From the NCBI GenBank assembly GCA_026392155.1, contig JAPLCP010000026.1, forward strand, positions 1 to 37,127: a stretch of DNA of 37,127 nucleotides, written 5' to 3'. Shown in pieces: positions 25,371 through 33,509 of this stretch. The notes below the pieces were generated by a model, which made no database searches, was not told the DNA's origin, and saw only the letters and a program-made list of their open reading frames with translations. The stretch is from Armatimonadota bacterium (GTDB lineage: Bacteria; Armatimonadota; Armatimonadia; Armatimonadales; Armatimonadaceae). Made by a program: the position numbers and the translations under genes. Every line of letters begins with the position of its first letter. Position 1 is the first letter of the stretch.

Positions 25371-26639
25371 TCAAGCCAGTGAGCGCCGATCCCGCACGGG
25401 GCCGAGTTCTGTCTTGGCGAAGAGCTCTGCGAAGTCGGAAGAGCCGTCGTCGAGGCGGGTCTCCATGGTGACGCCGCGCTCTTGCACGGGGATATTGCCC
25501 GCCCAGCCGTCGTTCCAAGCGGCTTGCCTCAGATTGTTGTAGTGCACCACGCGTCCGCCCGGCCAGACGACCGAGAGAATATGGCGCTCCTTGGGGATTT
25601 CGTAGGGCGGCTCCATCTTATACTTGGTGAGCGTGGACTCATCGAACGCAATCCCGAGGCCGGGCGCTTCGGGGACGCGTACGTAGCCACCAGTGATCTC
25701 CAGCGGGTCTACCAAGAGATCGTCGGCGAAGTTATTGAGGCAGTTGACGGCGGGCCACTGTGCAAAAGGAAGCACGGCCCCCAGATGCGCCGAGAGTGCG
25801 GTCGTCAGGCCGGTGCCGACCATTTGCAAGAAAAACGGCTTCTCAAACGCGGCGGCAAGCGCGCCTTGCTTGAGAATACTGGAGAGGCCTCCCGCCACCA
25901 CAAAGCCATCGCAGATCTCCTCGCGTGCGGCGCTGGAGAACGGGACGGCGCCAAAGTGATGGGCAATGGGCCGGTTGGTCTTCTGGCGCAGCAGACGATT
26001 ACCCTCCAAGTCCCGATGCGGAATGGGGGACTCATACAGCGCGACGCGTTCATAGGCATCCAGCGACTGCAAGACTGGCGCGGCGTTGCTGGCGTTGAGG
26101 AGAAACTCGTTCCAGTCGAGGTCAATCTTGAAGTACCCGGGCGACGCCGCAGAGAGCGCCTCCACTTGTGCCCAGACATCCCACCAAGGTCGGGCTTTCG
26201 TCTTGTAGGCCACATAGCCCGCCGCCAGCGCGTCGTGGGCTTCTTCGGCTAAGGCATCCGGGGGAAAGTCAATCGTCCACCAGGAAATCGGGCACCACGG
26301 GCGGACGAGCGGCTGGTTGAGTAGTTTATAGACTGGCACGCCCAGCGCCTTGCCTACCACATCGTAGAGCGCCATCTGCAAGCCCGCACCAAGAGAGTCA
26401 TCACCCAGAAAGTCCGCTGGGTTCTTGCCCTTCACCCGCGCCACGGCGTCGTCAGAGACCCGGCCCCAGGTGTAGTGCGGCAACGTCTCGCCCCAGCCAA
26501 TCAGGCCTGCATCGGTCTCCACCCGGCAGACCTCCACGACTTTCCACTGCCAGACCTCCCGCGCATTCCATTTTTCACAACGCGGCGTAAACGGCACAGT
26601 GAGCGTGATCCGCTCGACATCGGTAATCCTCAGTGACAT
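25371..26639 (-). CDS. Enolase-superfamily (mandelate racemase-like) enzyme
   Basis: A 422-residue protein with the capping domain plus modified TIM barrel of the enolase superfamily, which abstracts a proton next to a carboxylate, mostly in sugar-acid dehydration or epimerisation. Seen: LQMALYDVVGKALGVPVYKLL, a K-x-K motif (YKTKAR), metal ligands in FKIDLDWN (Asp) and LYESPIP (Glu), and a third possible Asp in CDGFVVAGGLSS. The usual third Glu is not obvious. An AGGA site lies about 9 nt before ATG 26639, 15 nt behind the preceding gene, so it is the second gene of a minus-strand operon. Substrate unknown; the neighbours suggest a sugar acid. Confidence 0.85.
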   Translation of the reverse strand: MSLRITDVERITLTVPFTPRCEKWNAREVWQWKVVEVCRVETDAGLIGWGETLPHYTWGRVSDDAVARVKGKNPADFLGDDSLGAGLQMALYDVVGKALGVPVYKLLNQPLVRPWCPISWWTIDFPPDALAEEAHDALAAGYVAYKTKARPWWDVWAQVEALSAASPGYFKIDLDWNEFLLNASNAAPVLQSLDAYERVALYESPIPHRDLEGNRLLRQKTNRPIAHHFGAVPFSSAAREEICDGFVVAGGLSSILKQGALAAAFEKPFFLQMVGTGLTTALSAHLGAVLPFAQWPAVNCLNNFADDLLVDPLEITGGYVRVPEAPGLGIAFDESTLTKYKMEPPYEIPKERHILSVVWPGGRVVHYNNLRQAAWNDGWAGNIPVQERGVTMETRLDDGSSDFAELFAKTELGPVRDRRSLA

Positions 26640-26654
26640 GTTTGCTTTTCCTGA

Positions 26655-28838
26655 CTATTTAATCTGTCCCCAGTAGCGACCCATCCAGTAGGCGAGCAGC
26701 CAGTCGGTGGGCTTGTCCTCGCGCTCGCCGTTGCGGCCAATGACGGTTTTATACGGCTCTTGATCCCACATGACCAGCCCCATCTCACTACGGGGGACAA
26801 GTTTCTTGAGCATGCCATCGTCGGTACCGGGCGTGCGCTCAAGCTGGATATCCTCGCGGCTGCGGTTGTCTACGGTCCACTCGATCATGTCCAGCGGCCA
26901 GTCACGGAGCGTCTCGACGGCGGGCTCTAGAGCGACGCGTCGGCCAGAGAACTGGTTGTAGACAAAGTCGTAGAAGGGTATATGGTCACGGCGGCAGGTG
27001 GCGTGCCACTGGCGGATCGCGGTGAGGGCAGCGGGGCGGAGCTGTGGAAAGATCAGGTGGTTGAAGAGGTTCTGAAAGACCATGCCTAGGAGCTCATCGT
27101 TGATGTGCGTGCGCTCCGACGGGGTCTTATAGGCAAGGCTTTGCATGTTCTTATCGTAGCCGTGCCTCGTGATCAGAAGCTGGGTGGCGTCTTTATACTT
27201 TTGCTTCTTGGTGACGTGATAGGCAACGCCTAGGTGTGCCAGAATCTCGGTGGAGTTGCCGAAGCGCTCCTCGTTCCAGTTGGGGTCACCATTGAGGCTC
27301 TCCGGCGACCAGTTACCCCACTGCGTTGCCTTGCCATCAATGTCCGCTAGCACAAAGCCATGATCCACAATCCCCCCGACGATCTTATCCACCAGCTCCG
27401 CGACGCGCTTTTTCTCACTCTCATCGGCGGCAAGGTCGTAGTACATCGCGTAGCCGTACAGATGGCCGTCGATCTCGTCGGAGCTGGCATCGCGTTTCCA
27501 GAGCCACTTGCCGTCGGCGCTCAAGACCCAGCGCTTCTCAATGGGCTTCTCGCGCGGGTTGTCGCGCTTCATCTGGGCGAGCTCTTCGGGCGTGAAGGTT
27601 CGGTCGGTCTCGTGGAGGGGAGCGGTGCCGGCAGGCAAGACCGAGCGGGCGATAAAGTGTGGCGTCCCGGTCACTTCTTGGAGGAGCACCATGGCATTGA
27701 AGGCCGCGCGGGCGTTGGCGCGTGCCTCAGGGTTCTTGGTCACGGCGTAGCGCAGCGACTCCACGGCCATGTACATCCCCGTGTGCTCACCGTCGTTGTC
27801 GTCGTCCTCGATAAAGCTCTCGGAGAGGTCACCGCGTTTCTTGAGCACGGCCGGGCCGACCAGCCCCGGTGGGCGAATGTGCCGCTTGCGGACAATTGAG
27901 AGGAAGTAGTCCGCCTTTTCGGCGAGCGTGAGCTTCTTGCGGCGGATCGCGTCCACGCCGCCCGCGTTTGCGACCCACGCTGTGCCGTCGGGAGCGATCG
28001 CCACATCGCGTGCATCATCACGGGCCAGCCAGCGGCGGCTGTGGCGCAGAGAGAACTTCTGCGTCTTGGTGTCGTAGCGTGCCACCCCCAGCTTTGTGGC
28101 GATCCAGAGCCGCCCCTCTTTATCGGCAGTAATTGCGCGAGCATGGCGATTAGGCAAGCCCTGCGCCACGCCAAGAAATCTCACGCGCTTGGTGCCCTGG
28201 TAAAAATCCACGCCGCCGGTCGAGCCAATCGCAACCGTTCCATCGAAAAGGGTAGTGAGGCAGTAGATATTGCTACTGAGAAGCTGTTCGGGCGTCCCGA
28301 AGCGCCGGGCAGATTTGCCATCAGAGGTGTTTTGAAGATACAGACCACTTGCCGTCCCGATCCAGACATGGCTCGCGTCCATGGGGGCAATCGCACGAAT
28401 CGCCTGGTGCCAGCTCCCCTTGATCCGAGACCACCGATCACCAGGGTGACGAACCCAAACTCCCGTTGGTCCTGCAGCATAGAGGGTACCCTCTTTGGCT
28501 TGCGAGAGTGCACAGATGAGGCCAATCGGCTCAGATCGGACGTAGCTGTCTTTCTCGATAAAGTAGAGTCCCTGCCAGGTTCCGATCCAGAGGGTTCCGT
28601 TTGGCTCCGCTAGTAGGCAGTGGCACGAGCCCAGTGTCTCGCCCTGCGCATTCCATCCCATCGACGGTGTTCGCCACGTGGAGCCATCGCGCCAGAAAGC
28701 GCCCGCTGCCGTCGCGCACCACAGCCGTCCTCGGCCATCCAAGGCGACAGCACGGACATCGTTTTGTTTTTCGTTGGCGAGAGGAGCCGCCTCATGCCAG
28801 TCTTGCCAGTAAGGAGTGTCCGCGATCGGGATTTGCAT
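26655..28838 (-). CDS. Two-part protein: regulator-type propeller plus alpha-toroid domain
   Basis: A 727-residue protein. Residues about 20-310 contain blades of the two-component-regulator propeller type (DGRGRLWCATAAGAFW, EPNGTLWIGTWQGLYF, DASHVWIGTASGLYL, DKEGRLWIATKLGVARY, APDGTAWVANAGGV). Residues about 330-720 are alpha-helical with acidic DDDNDGEHTGMYMAVESLRYA and DEIDGHLYGYAMYYDLA motifs, resembling (alpha/alpha)6 glycosidase or lyase barrels, but I cannot name a family. No signal peptide and no kinase or DNA-binding domain. It is the first gene of an operon with the enolase-superfamily enzyme and divergent, by 37 bp, from the aldo/keto reductase. Confidence 0.7.
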   Translation of the reverse strand: MQIPIADTPYWQDWHEAAPLANEKQNDVRAVALDGRGRLWCATAAGAFWRDGSTWRTPSMGWNAQGETLGSCHCLLAEPNGTLWIGTWQGLYFIEKDSYVRSEPIGLICALSQAKEGTLYAAGPTGVWVRHPGDRWSRIKGSWHQAIRAIAPMDASHVWIGTASGLYLQNTSDGKSARRFGTPEQLLSSNIYCLTTLFDGTVAIGSTGGVDFYQGTKRVRFLGVAQGLPNRHARAITADKEGRLWIATKLGVARYDTKTQKFSLRHSRRWLARDDARDVAIAPDGTAWVANAGGVDAIRRKKLTLAEKADYFLSIVRKRHIRPPGLVGPAVLKKRGDLSESFIEDDDNDGEHTGMYMAVESLRYAVTKNPEARANARAAFNAMVLLQEVTGTPHFIARSVLPAGTAPLHETDRTFTPEELAQMKRDNPREKPIEKRWVLSADGKWLWKRDASSDEIDGHLYGYAMYYDLAADESEKKRVAELVDKIVGGIVDHGFVLADIDGKATQWGNWSPESLNGDPNWNEERFGNSTEILAHLGVAYHVTKKQKYKDATQLLITRHGYDKNMQSLAYKTPSERTHINDELLGMVFQNLFNHLIFPQLRPAALTAIRQWHATCRRDHIPFYDFVYNQFSGRRVALEPAVETLRDWPLDMIEWTVDNRSREDIQLERTPGTDDGMLKKLVPRSEMGLVMWDQEPYKTVIGRNGEREDKPTDWLLAYWMGRYWGQIK

Positions 28839-28863
28839 GGCAAGCTATTAGCGACTTAGTGGG

Positions 28864-28869
28864 TACAAT
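28864..28869 (+). promoter_or_regulatory. -10 box TACAAT, leaderless start
   Basis: TACAAT ends 6 nt before ATG 28876. The whole divergent gap is 37 bp and must also hold the minus-strand promoter (TAATAG, 6 nt before ATG 28838, is a candidate). Confidence 0.6.
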
Positions 28870-28875
28870 CCTGCC

Positions 28876-29844
28876 ATGAAGTACCGAAAGATTGGGAAAA
28901 CAGACCTCGAAGTTTCTGAGGTCAGCTTGGGCTGCTGGACGATGGGGGGGCTGAACTGGGTCAATGGGAACCCCAATGGCTGGGCCAATGTGGATGAGGA
29001 CGAGATTATTGCGGGCATCAAGACGGCGCTTGATGCCGGGGTCAATCATTTCGACAACGCCGATGTCTACGGCAACGGCAAGGCGGAGAGAATGCTAGCG
29101 CGTGCGCTGAAGAAGCTAGGCATTCAGAGCGAGAGCGTCGTGATCGCCACCAAGATCGGGCACTTTCCCGGCACGGCGGCCCATGCCTACGAACCTGCGC
29201 ATATCCGCCATCAGTGTGAGCAGAGCCTGATTAACTTGCAGCGCGAGTACATCGATATCTACTACTTTCACCACGGCTGGTTTGGGGAGCATCTCGAAGA
29301 AGCAGCAGCGACGATGGACGCGCTGGTGGCCGAGGGGAAAGTTCGCGTGAAGGGCCAGAGCGCCTACTCGACCGGGGACTTTGAGAAGGCCATTCCCGTG
29401 GTCAAGCCTGACGCGCTCCAGAGCTGGGCACACGCGCTCGATGACCAGTTTGTACGGCCCGGTGCAAAGCTTCAGGAGCTGATGGACGAGCACGGCTGTA
29501 CGTTTGTGGCGTTCTCGCCGCTGGCCCAAGGACGGCTCCTCGACAAGTTCGACCCGACCAAGCCCCCGACGTTCGAGCCCGGCGACCACCGGCTCGGCAA
29601 CAGCGGCTTTGGCGCGGAGGCGATAGCCGCGCTCAAGCCCAAGCTGGAGAAGCTAAAAGCGCGTTTTGGGGAAACAACCGAGGATCTCTCCGCCGTGGCG
29701 CAGCGCTACATTCTGAATCTCAACAACGTCGCCTGTGTGATTCCTGGTTTTCGCAACGAGCGCCAGGTAAAGTGCAACCTCGCCGCTGTAGACCGCGAGC
29801 TGACTGATGCCGACATGGACTTTATCCGCGAGGTTCTGAAGTGA
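28876..29844 (+). CDS. Aldo/keto reductase
   Basis: A 322-residue NAD(P)H-dependent oxidoreductase of the AKR fold. The catalytic tetrad is D60 (HFDNADVYG), Y65, K93 (ATKIG) and H132 (YFHHG). The C-terminal cofactor motif is VIPGFRNERQVKCNLAAV. It is the first gene of a three-gene run (AKR, SDR, AKR) with an overlapping GTGA junction to the SDR gene. The context suggests sugar or sugar-lactone redox conversion. Substrate unknown. Confidence 0.9.
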   Translation: MKYRKIGKTDLEVSEVSLGCWTMGGLNWVNGNPNGWANVDEDEIIAGIKTALDAGVNHFDNADVYGNGKAERMLARALKKLGIQSESVVIATKIGHFPGTAAHAYEPAHIRHQCEQSLINLQREYIDIYYFHHGWFGEHLEEAAATMDALVAEGKVRVKGQSAYSTGDFEKAIPVVKPDALQSWAHALDDQFVRPGAKLQELMDEHGCTFVAFSPLAQGRLLDKFDPTKPPTFEPGDHRLGNSGFGAEAIAALKPKLEKLKARFGETTEDLSAVAQRYILNLNNVACVIPGFRNERQVKCNLAAVDRELTDADMDFIREVLK

Positions 29845-30692
29845 AAATTCTTCTCACAGGAGCCAATAGCAATGTCGGGCGGGGGATGATCCCGCGCCTG
29901 CTGGCGGCGGGGCACACGCTGGTGCTCTCGGATATCAACAAGCTCCCCGAGAAAGAGCCGTTTACGGGGCTGGAGTTTGTGCAGGCCGATGTCCAGATCG
30001 GGGTGGGGCTGGAGCGTGCGGCGCTAGGCTGTGATGCGATCCTGCATCTGCCCGCCTGGCACGGGATTCACTGGAACGCCAAGACCGAGGTGGACTTCTG
30101 GCGGCTGAACGTGGACGGGACGTTCTGGATGTTCCAGGCGGCTCAGAGCGCAGGGATTAAGAAAATTGTCTTTCTCAGCTCCCAAGCCTGGCACGGCCAC
30201 TACGACAAGTACGGCTTCACCAAGCGCATCGGGGAGGAGCTTTGCGAGTACAACAAGCAGCGCCACGGGATTCCGTATGTCGCCGTCCGCCCCGCCGACT
30301 TCACGCCCTACCGAGACTTTCTCCACTTTGGCTCACGTCTGCTCTATGGTGGCGTGGATCGCGAAGACGTTCTGGACTGTATCGAGGCGAGTGTTGCCTA
30401 CACCGGCAGTGAGAGCTTCTTTGTCAATGCCGTGAGAGCTAACGCCTTCACCGAGGAGCAGACGGCAGGCTGGGAAGCGGACCCTCTCGCAACTTGTGAG
30501 GCGATCTTCCCTGGCTCGCGTGCGCTGGTCGAGAAATACGGCCTCGATGTCACGCGTCGCCCACACCGCAGCAACGCCGAAGAATCCCCGCTGGGCTGGA
30601 TGCCCAAGCGACACTTTGGGACGTTTCTGGAGCGGCTCGCCGCACTGGATGAAACCGAGGCACGCGCCCTACGCTGCCCCTATGCGGGTTAG
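29841..30692 (+). CDS. NAD(P)-dependent epimerase/dehydratase (extended SDR)
   Basis: A 283-residue Rossmann enzyme. GANSNVGRG at 7-15 is the dinucleotide loop, D50 in FVQADV fits the adenine-side Asp, and the active site has S113/S114 (FLSSQAWHG), Y124 and K128 (YGFTK). It resembles uronate-dehydrogenase-like or sugar-nucleotide epimerase SDRs, but the final substrate is open. The GTG start overlaps the upstream TGA by 4 nt, so translation is coupled. The product may act with the two flanking AKRs and the divergent enolase-superfamily enzyme on a sugar acid. Confidence 0.88.
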   Translation: MKILLTGANSNVGRGMIPRLLAAGHTLVLSDINKLPEKEPFTGLEFVQADVQIGVGLERAALGCDAILHLPAWHGIHWNAKTEVDFWRLNVDGTFWMFQAAQSAGIKKIVFLSSQAWHGHYDKYGFTKRIGEELCEYNKQRHGIPYVAVRPADFTPYRDFLHFGSRLLYGGVDREDVLDCIEASVAYTGSESFFVNAVRANAFTEEQTAGWEADPLATCEAIFPGSRALVEKYGLDVTRRPHRSNAEESPLGWMPKRHFGTFLERLAALDETEARALRCPYAG

Positions 30693-30704
30693 GAAACAAA
30701 ACAA

Positions 30705-31667
30705 ATGCACTACACAAGTTTGGGCCGAACCGGCCTTAAGGTCTCTCGTCTCTGTCTGGGCACCATGAACTTTGGCCCGCGCACCACCGAGCCAGACTCC
30801 TACGCGATCATGGATCGTGCGCTGGAGCTGGGGGTGAACTTCTGGGACACCGCCAATGTCTACGGCGGCAAAAAAGGCGAAGGAATCACCGAGCAGATCA
30901 TCGGGCGCTACTTTGCTCAAGGTGGCGGACGGCGCGAAAAAGTCGTGCTGGCGACCAAGGTCTATGGCGATATGGGCGAGTGGCCCAACACCAGTCGCCT
31001 CTCTGCGCTCCATATCCGAAAAGCGTGCGAGGACTCGCTGCGCCGCCTCCAGACCGACTACATCGATGTCTACCAGATGCACCATGTCTGGCGGGACGCG
31101 CCCTGGGACGAGATCTGGCAGGCGATGGAGCTTTTAGTCGCGCAGGGGAAAGTGCTCTACATCGGCTCATCGAACTTTGCGGGCTGGCATATCGCCAAGG
31201 CGAATGAAGCGGCCAAGCGGCGCAACTTCCTCGGGCTGGTTAGCGAGCAGAGCCTCTATAACCTCAATGCCCGAACTGTGGAGCGAGACTTACTGCCCGC
31301 CTGCGAGGACTACGGCCTCGGGGTAATTCCCTGGTCGCCGCTTGCGGGTGGTCTTCTTGGCGGCGTGCTGGGCGATATTGATGAGGGCTCACGCCGGTCT
31401 GGCATCAAGCTCGATGATGCAGGCCGAGCGAAGATGGAGAAGTGGGAAGGCCTCTGTGCGGAGCTGGGAGAGTTTCCCGCGGATGTTGCCATTGCCTGGC
31501 TCCTGCACCAGAAAGTCGTCACCGCTCCGATCATCGGACCCCGCACGCAGGCCCAGCTGGATGGTAGCCTGCGGGCACTGGAGATTGCACTCAGCGCGGA
31601 GACGCTGGCGAAGCTGGATGAGATCTTCCCCGGACACAAACCGTCGCCGGAGGGTTATTCCTGGTAA
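30705..31667 (+). CDS. Aldo/keto reductase
   Basis: A 320-residue AKR, distinct from the one at 28876. The tetrad is D48 (FWDTANVYG), Y53, K85 (ATKVYG) and H126 (QMHHVW). The cofactor-binding end is APIIGPRTQAQLDGSL. It resembles the YajO/oxidoreductase Tas-like group. AGGA lies about 9 nt before the ATG, 12 nt behind the SDR stop, fitting an internal operon gene. Its TAA stop is reused as the start of the next promoter box. Confidence 0.9.
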   Translation: MHYTSLGRTGLKVSRLCLGTMNFGPRTTEPDSYAIMDRALELGVNFWDTANVYGGKKGEGITEQIIGRYFAQGGGRREKVVLATKVYGDMGEWPNTSRLSALHIRKACEDSLRRLQTDYIDVYQMHHVWRDAPWDEIWQAMELLVAQGKVLYIGSSNFAGWHIAKANEAAKRRNFLGLVSEQSLYNLNARTVERDLLPACEDYGLGVIPWSPLAGGLLGGVLGDIDEGSRRSGIKLDDAGRAKMEKWEGLCAELGEFPADVAIAWLLHQKVVTAPIIGPRTQAQLDGSLRALEIALSAETLAKLDEIFPGHKPSPEGYSW

Positions 31668-31670
31668 AAT
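31665..31670 (+). promoter_or_regulatory. -10 box TAAAAT overlapping stop codon
   Basis: TAAAAT starts with the AKR TAA stop and ends 7 nt before ATG 31678. Confidence 0.6.
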
Positions 31671-31677
31671 ACGGGGC

Positions 31678-32496
31678 ATGCAAACCCTCGTTATTTTTAC
31701 CGCACTCTCTCTCTTGAGCGGAGCACCGCGCTCCGCTCAAGAGACACCGACGGCTCCCACAGTCGCCACACAAGCAGCTACGCCTGCGGTCGCGCGGGAC
31801 TTTTTTCTCTTCTCCAAAGCGCTTCTGAACCTGCGTGAGGGCGAGATCTCCTCTCTGGTCACGATGGACGTGAAGGGTGAAGGCCTTGCCGTGGTGGTGC
31901 AGGCGCAGATCCATCTCATTCACAAGTTCAGCGGTGCTTTTATCAGCGAGACGACGGTGAAGCCGCCAGTGAGCGGAGCCACAAAGCGCTATAAAGTAAC
32001 GCACGATGGCAAGACTACTTGGGTTCAGGACCTGGGTGCCAAGACGTACGCGATCCAGAAAGTCAACGATGACAATGAGTTTCTCGTTCGTGGGCTGCTC
32101 TCCGGGCTCGCAAAGGCGGCGCTAGGCAAGCTCGAACCCGCCCAGCTCAAGCTCCTGACCGCCGCTGAGCCTACTCCCGAGCTTGCAGCAGAGCTCGAAG
32201 TGGCTGTTGCCAAAGACGACGGTAGCCTGAAAGTGCGCAACGAGATCGTAGCGGGTAAGCCTTATCGGGTTTATGAGCTCAAGCCCGACAAAGAAAAAGG
32301 GATTCTACTTATCTATGTCAATGCAGCAAACCGCCCTGAGCGCCTCACCATGGATCTAGAACAAGACAAGCTAAATATCAAGTTCGTTGAGGTTATCAAG
32401 AGCAGCTTGCCGGTTCTTCCGGCGAATACCAGCTTTAAATTTAAGCCCACCCGAACCATGAAGAAAGTGAAAAAGATAGACCTAGGAAATTTCTAA
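31678..32496 (+). CDS. Exported LolA/DUF2092-like protein
   Basis: A 272-residue protein with a short signal peptide (MQTLVIFTALSLLSG... cleaved near SAQ) and an Ala/Thr/Pro-rich linker. The mature part has the LolA-like pattern: KALLNLREGEISSLVTMDVK, repeated beta strands (KRYKVTHDGKTTWVQDLGAKTYAIQ) and VYELKPDKEKGILLIYVN with AANRPERLTMDL. It probably binds a lipid or lipoprotein in the periplasm. It has its own leaderless promoter. The selenocysteine TlpA-like gene follows after 2 nt, so the two are co-transcribed. Codons 12-22 encode a perfect hairpin. Confidence 0.78.
   Translation: MQTLVIFTALSLLSGAPRSAQETPTAPTVATQAATPAVARDFFLFSKALLNLREGEISSLVTMDVKGEGLAVVVQAQIHLIHKFSGAFISETTVKPPVSGATKRYKVTHDGKTTWVQDLGAKTYAIQKVNDDNEFLVRGLLSGLAKAALGKLEPAQLKLLTAAEPTPELAAELEVAVAKDDGSLKVRNEIVAGKPYRVYELKPDKEKGILLIYVNAANRPERLTMDLEQDKLNIKFVEVIKSSLPVLPANTSFKFKPTRTMKKVKKIDLGNF
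31710..31744. repeat. Perfect 15-bp hairpin near the start of a leaderless gene
   Basis: Arms 31710-31724 and 31730-31744 pair without mismatch around ACCGC. It begins 32 nt after the start of the ATG. This could slow ribosomes while the signal peptide emerges or regulate translation; it could also be a captured repeat. Confidence 0.6.
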
Positions 32497-32498
32497 AG

Positions 32499-33509
32499 AT
32501 GAAAGCAATGAGGCAACAAAAAAAGGCACCGCCTAGTGCGGCGCAAGCGGAGCTTGAGAAGCTCCAAAATGAGCTACGCCAGCGGCAATCAACGCTCTTT
32601 AAAGACCTAGATAAGCTAAAAGAGAGTGAGCAGCAAAAAGCCTACGAGACGATTAGTGCGAAGCTGTTTGCGGAGTTTTGGCCCAAGTACCAGAAGCTCA
32701 TCAATACCAGCACCGGCGGTGTTCAAGTCCGCGCCCGCATTGCCGCAATAAACGTGGTGGAGTTGGGGCGGAAGCCATTGCTCGTTGATCAGCTTGTTGC
32801 CGATATTATTCGTGAGAGCCGGGAGCTCCCCGAAGCGGCCCAAGTGGCCATGCAGCTGCGCTACCGGGCCTACATGGGTAAAGAGGCAAAAGTCAAGGCG
32901 CAGCTCGCCGCACTGGGGAAGTCTAAGAACGCTGCCGTGCAGGCCGCCGTGCTCTATGCGACGGCGGAGCTGACCAAGGACACCGACGCCAAAGCCGCGG
33001 TGCCGCTCTACCGGCAAGTGGTCGCAAACTACCCTGCCACGGACTATGCCAAGCGCGCCAGAGGCGCCATTTTTGAGGCGGAGAACTTGCAGGTCGGCAT
33101 GGTCGCCCCCGAGATCACCGGCTCAGATCAGGAAGGCAAGACCTTCAAGCTCTCGGAGTACCGGGGAAAAGTGGTGATCTTAGACTTCTGGGGATTCTGG
33201 TGAGGGCCCTGCCGCGCGATGCTTCCGGCAGAGAAAGAGATGGTCAAGCGACTCGCTGACAAGCCCTTTGCTCTTATTGGAATCAATAGCGATGGCGACC
33301 GGTCGGTCGTCAATAAAATCTTAGAGCGCGAGAAAATCACCTGGCGCAATGTGATTGATGGAAATACCAGTGGTCCGATTGCGATGGCCTGGAATATCAG
33401 TGGCTGGCCCACGATCTATGTTTTAGATAAAGAGGGCAAGATCCGCCACCGGGATCTGCGCGACGACGAGCTCGAAAAAGCGGTGGTCAAGCTTCTGGCG
33501 GAGGCTTGA
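32499..33509 (+). CDS. TlpA/thioredoxin-like selenoprotein (W-U-G-P-C)
   Basis: Read through one UGA (33201-33203) as selenocysteine, this is a 336-residue protein. Residues 10-60 are a charged coiled coil, 60-200 are helical repeats (TPR-like, PLYRQVVANYPATDYAKRA), and 205-336 form a TlpA/redoxin domain: VGMVAPEITGSDQEGKTF, GKVVILDFWGFW-U235-GPC238, MAWNISGWPTIYVLDKEG with the cis-Pro. UGA falls exactly at the first Cys of the WCGPC motif, the strongest possible place for selenocysteine. Downstream codons stay in frame to a normal stop. No signal peptide is seen, unusual for TlpA. It follows the LolA-like gene by 2 nt. Annotated conventionally it would be split in two at 33203/33219. Confidence 0.9.
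33209..33231 (+). promoter_or_regulatory. Bacterial SECIS-like hairpin
   Basis: CUGCCG (33209-33214) pairs with CGGCAG (33226-33231) just after the UGA; the 11-nt loop has G in its second position. Two more G-C pairs can form inside, leaving a GAU loop that begins at nucleotide 15 after UGA. This is slightly closer than the usual 16-37 nt. Confidence 0.55.

Noticed and set aside
33201-33203. UGA reassigned to Trp
   Set aside because: Several intact genes end at TGA, and Trp would replace the catalytic Cys of a thioredoxin motif.
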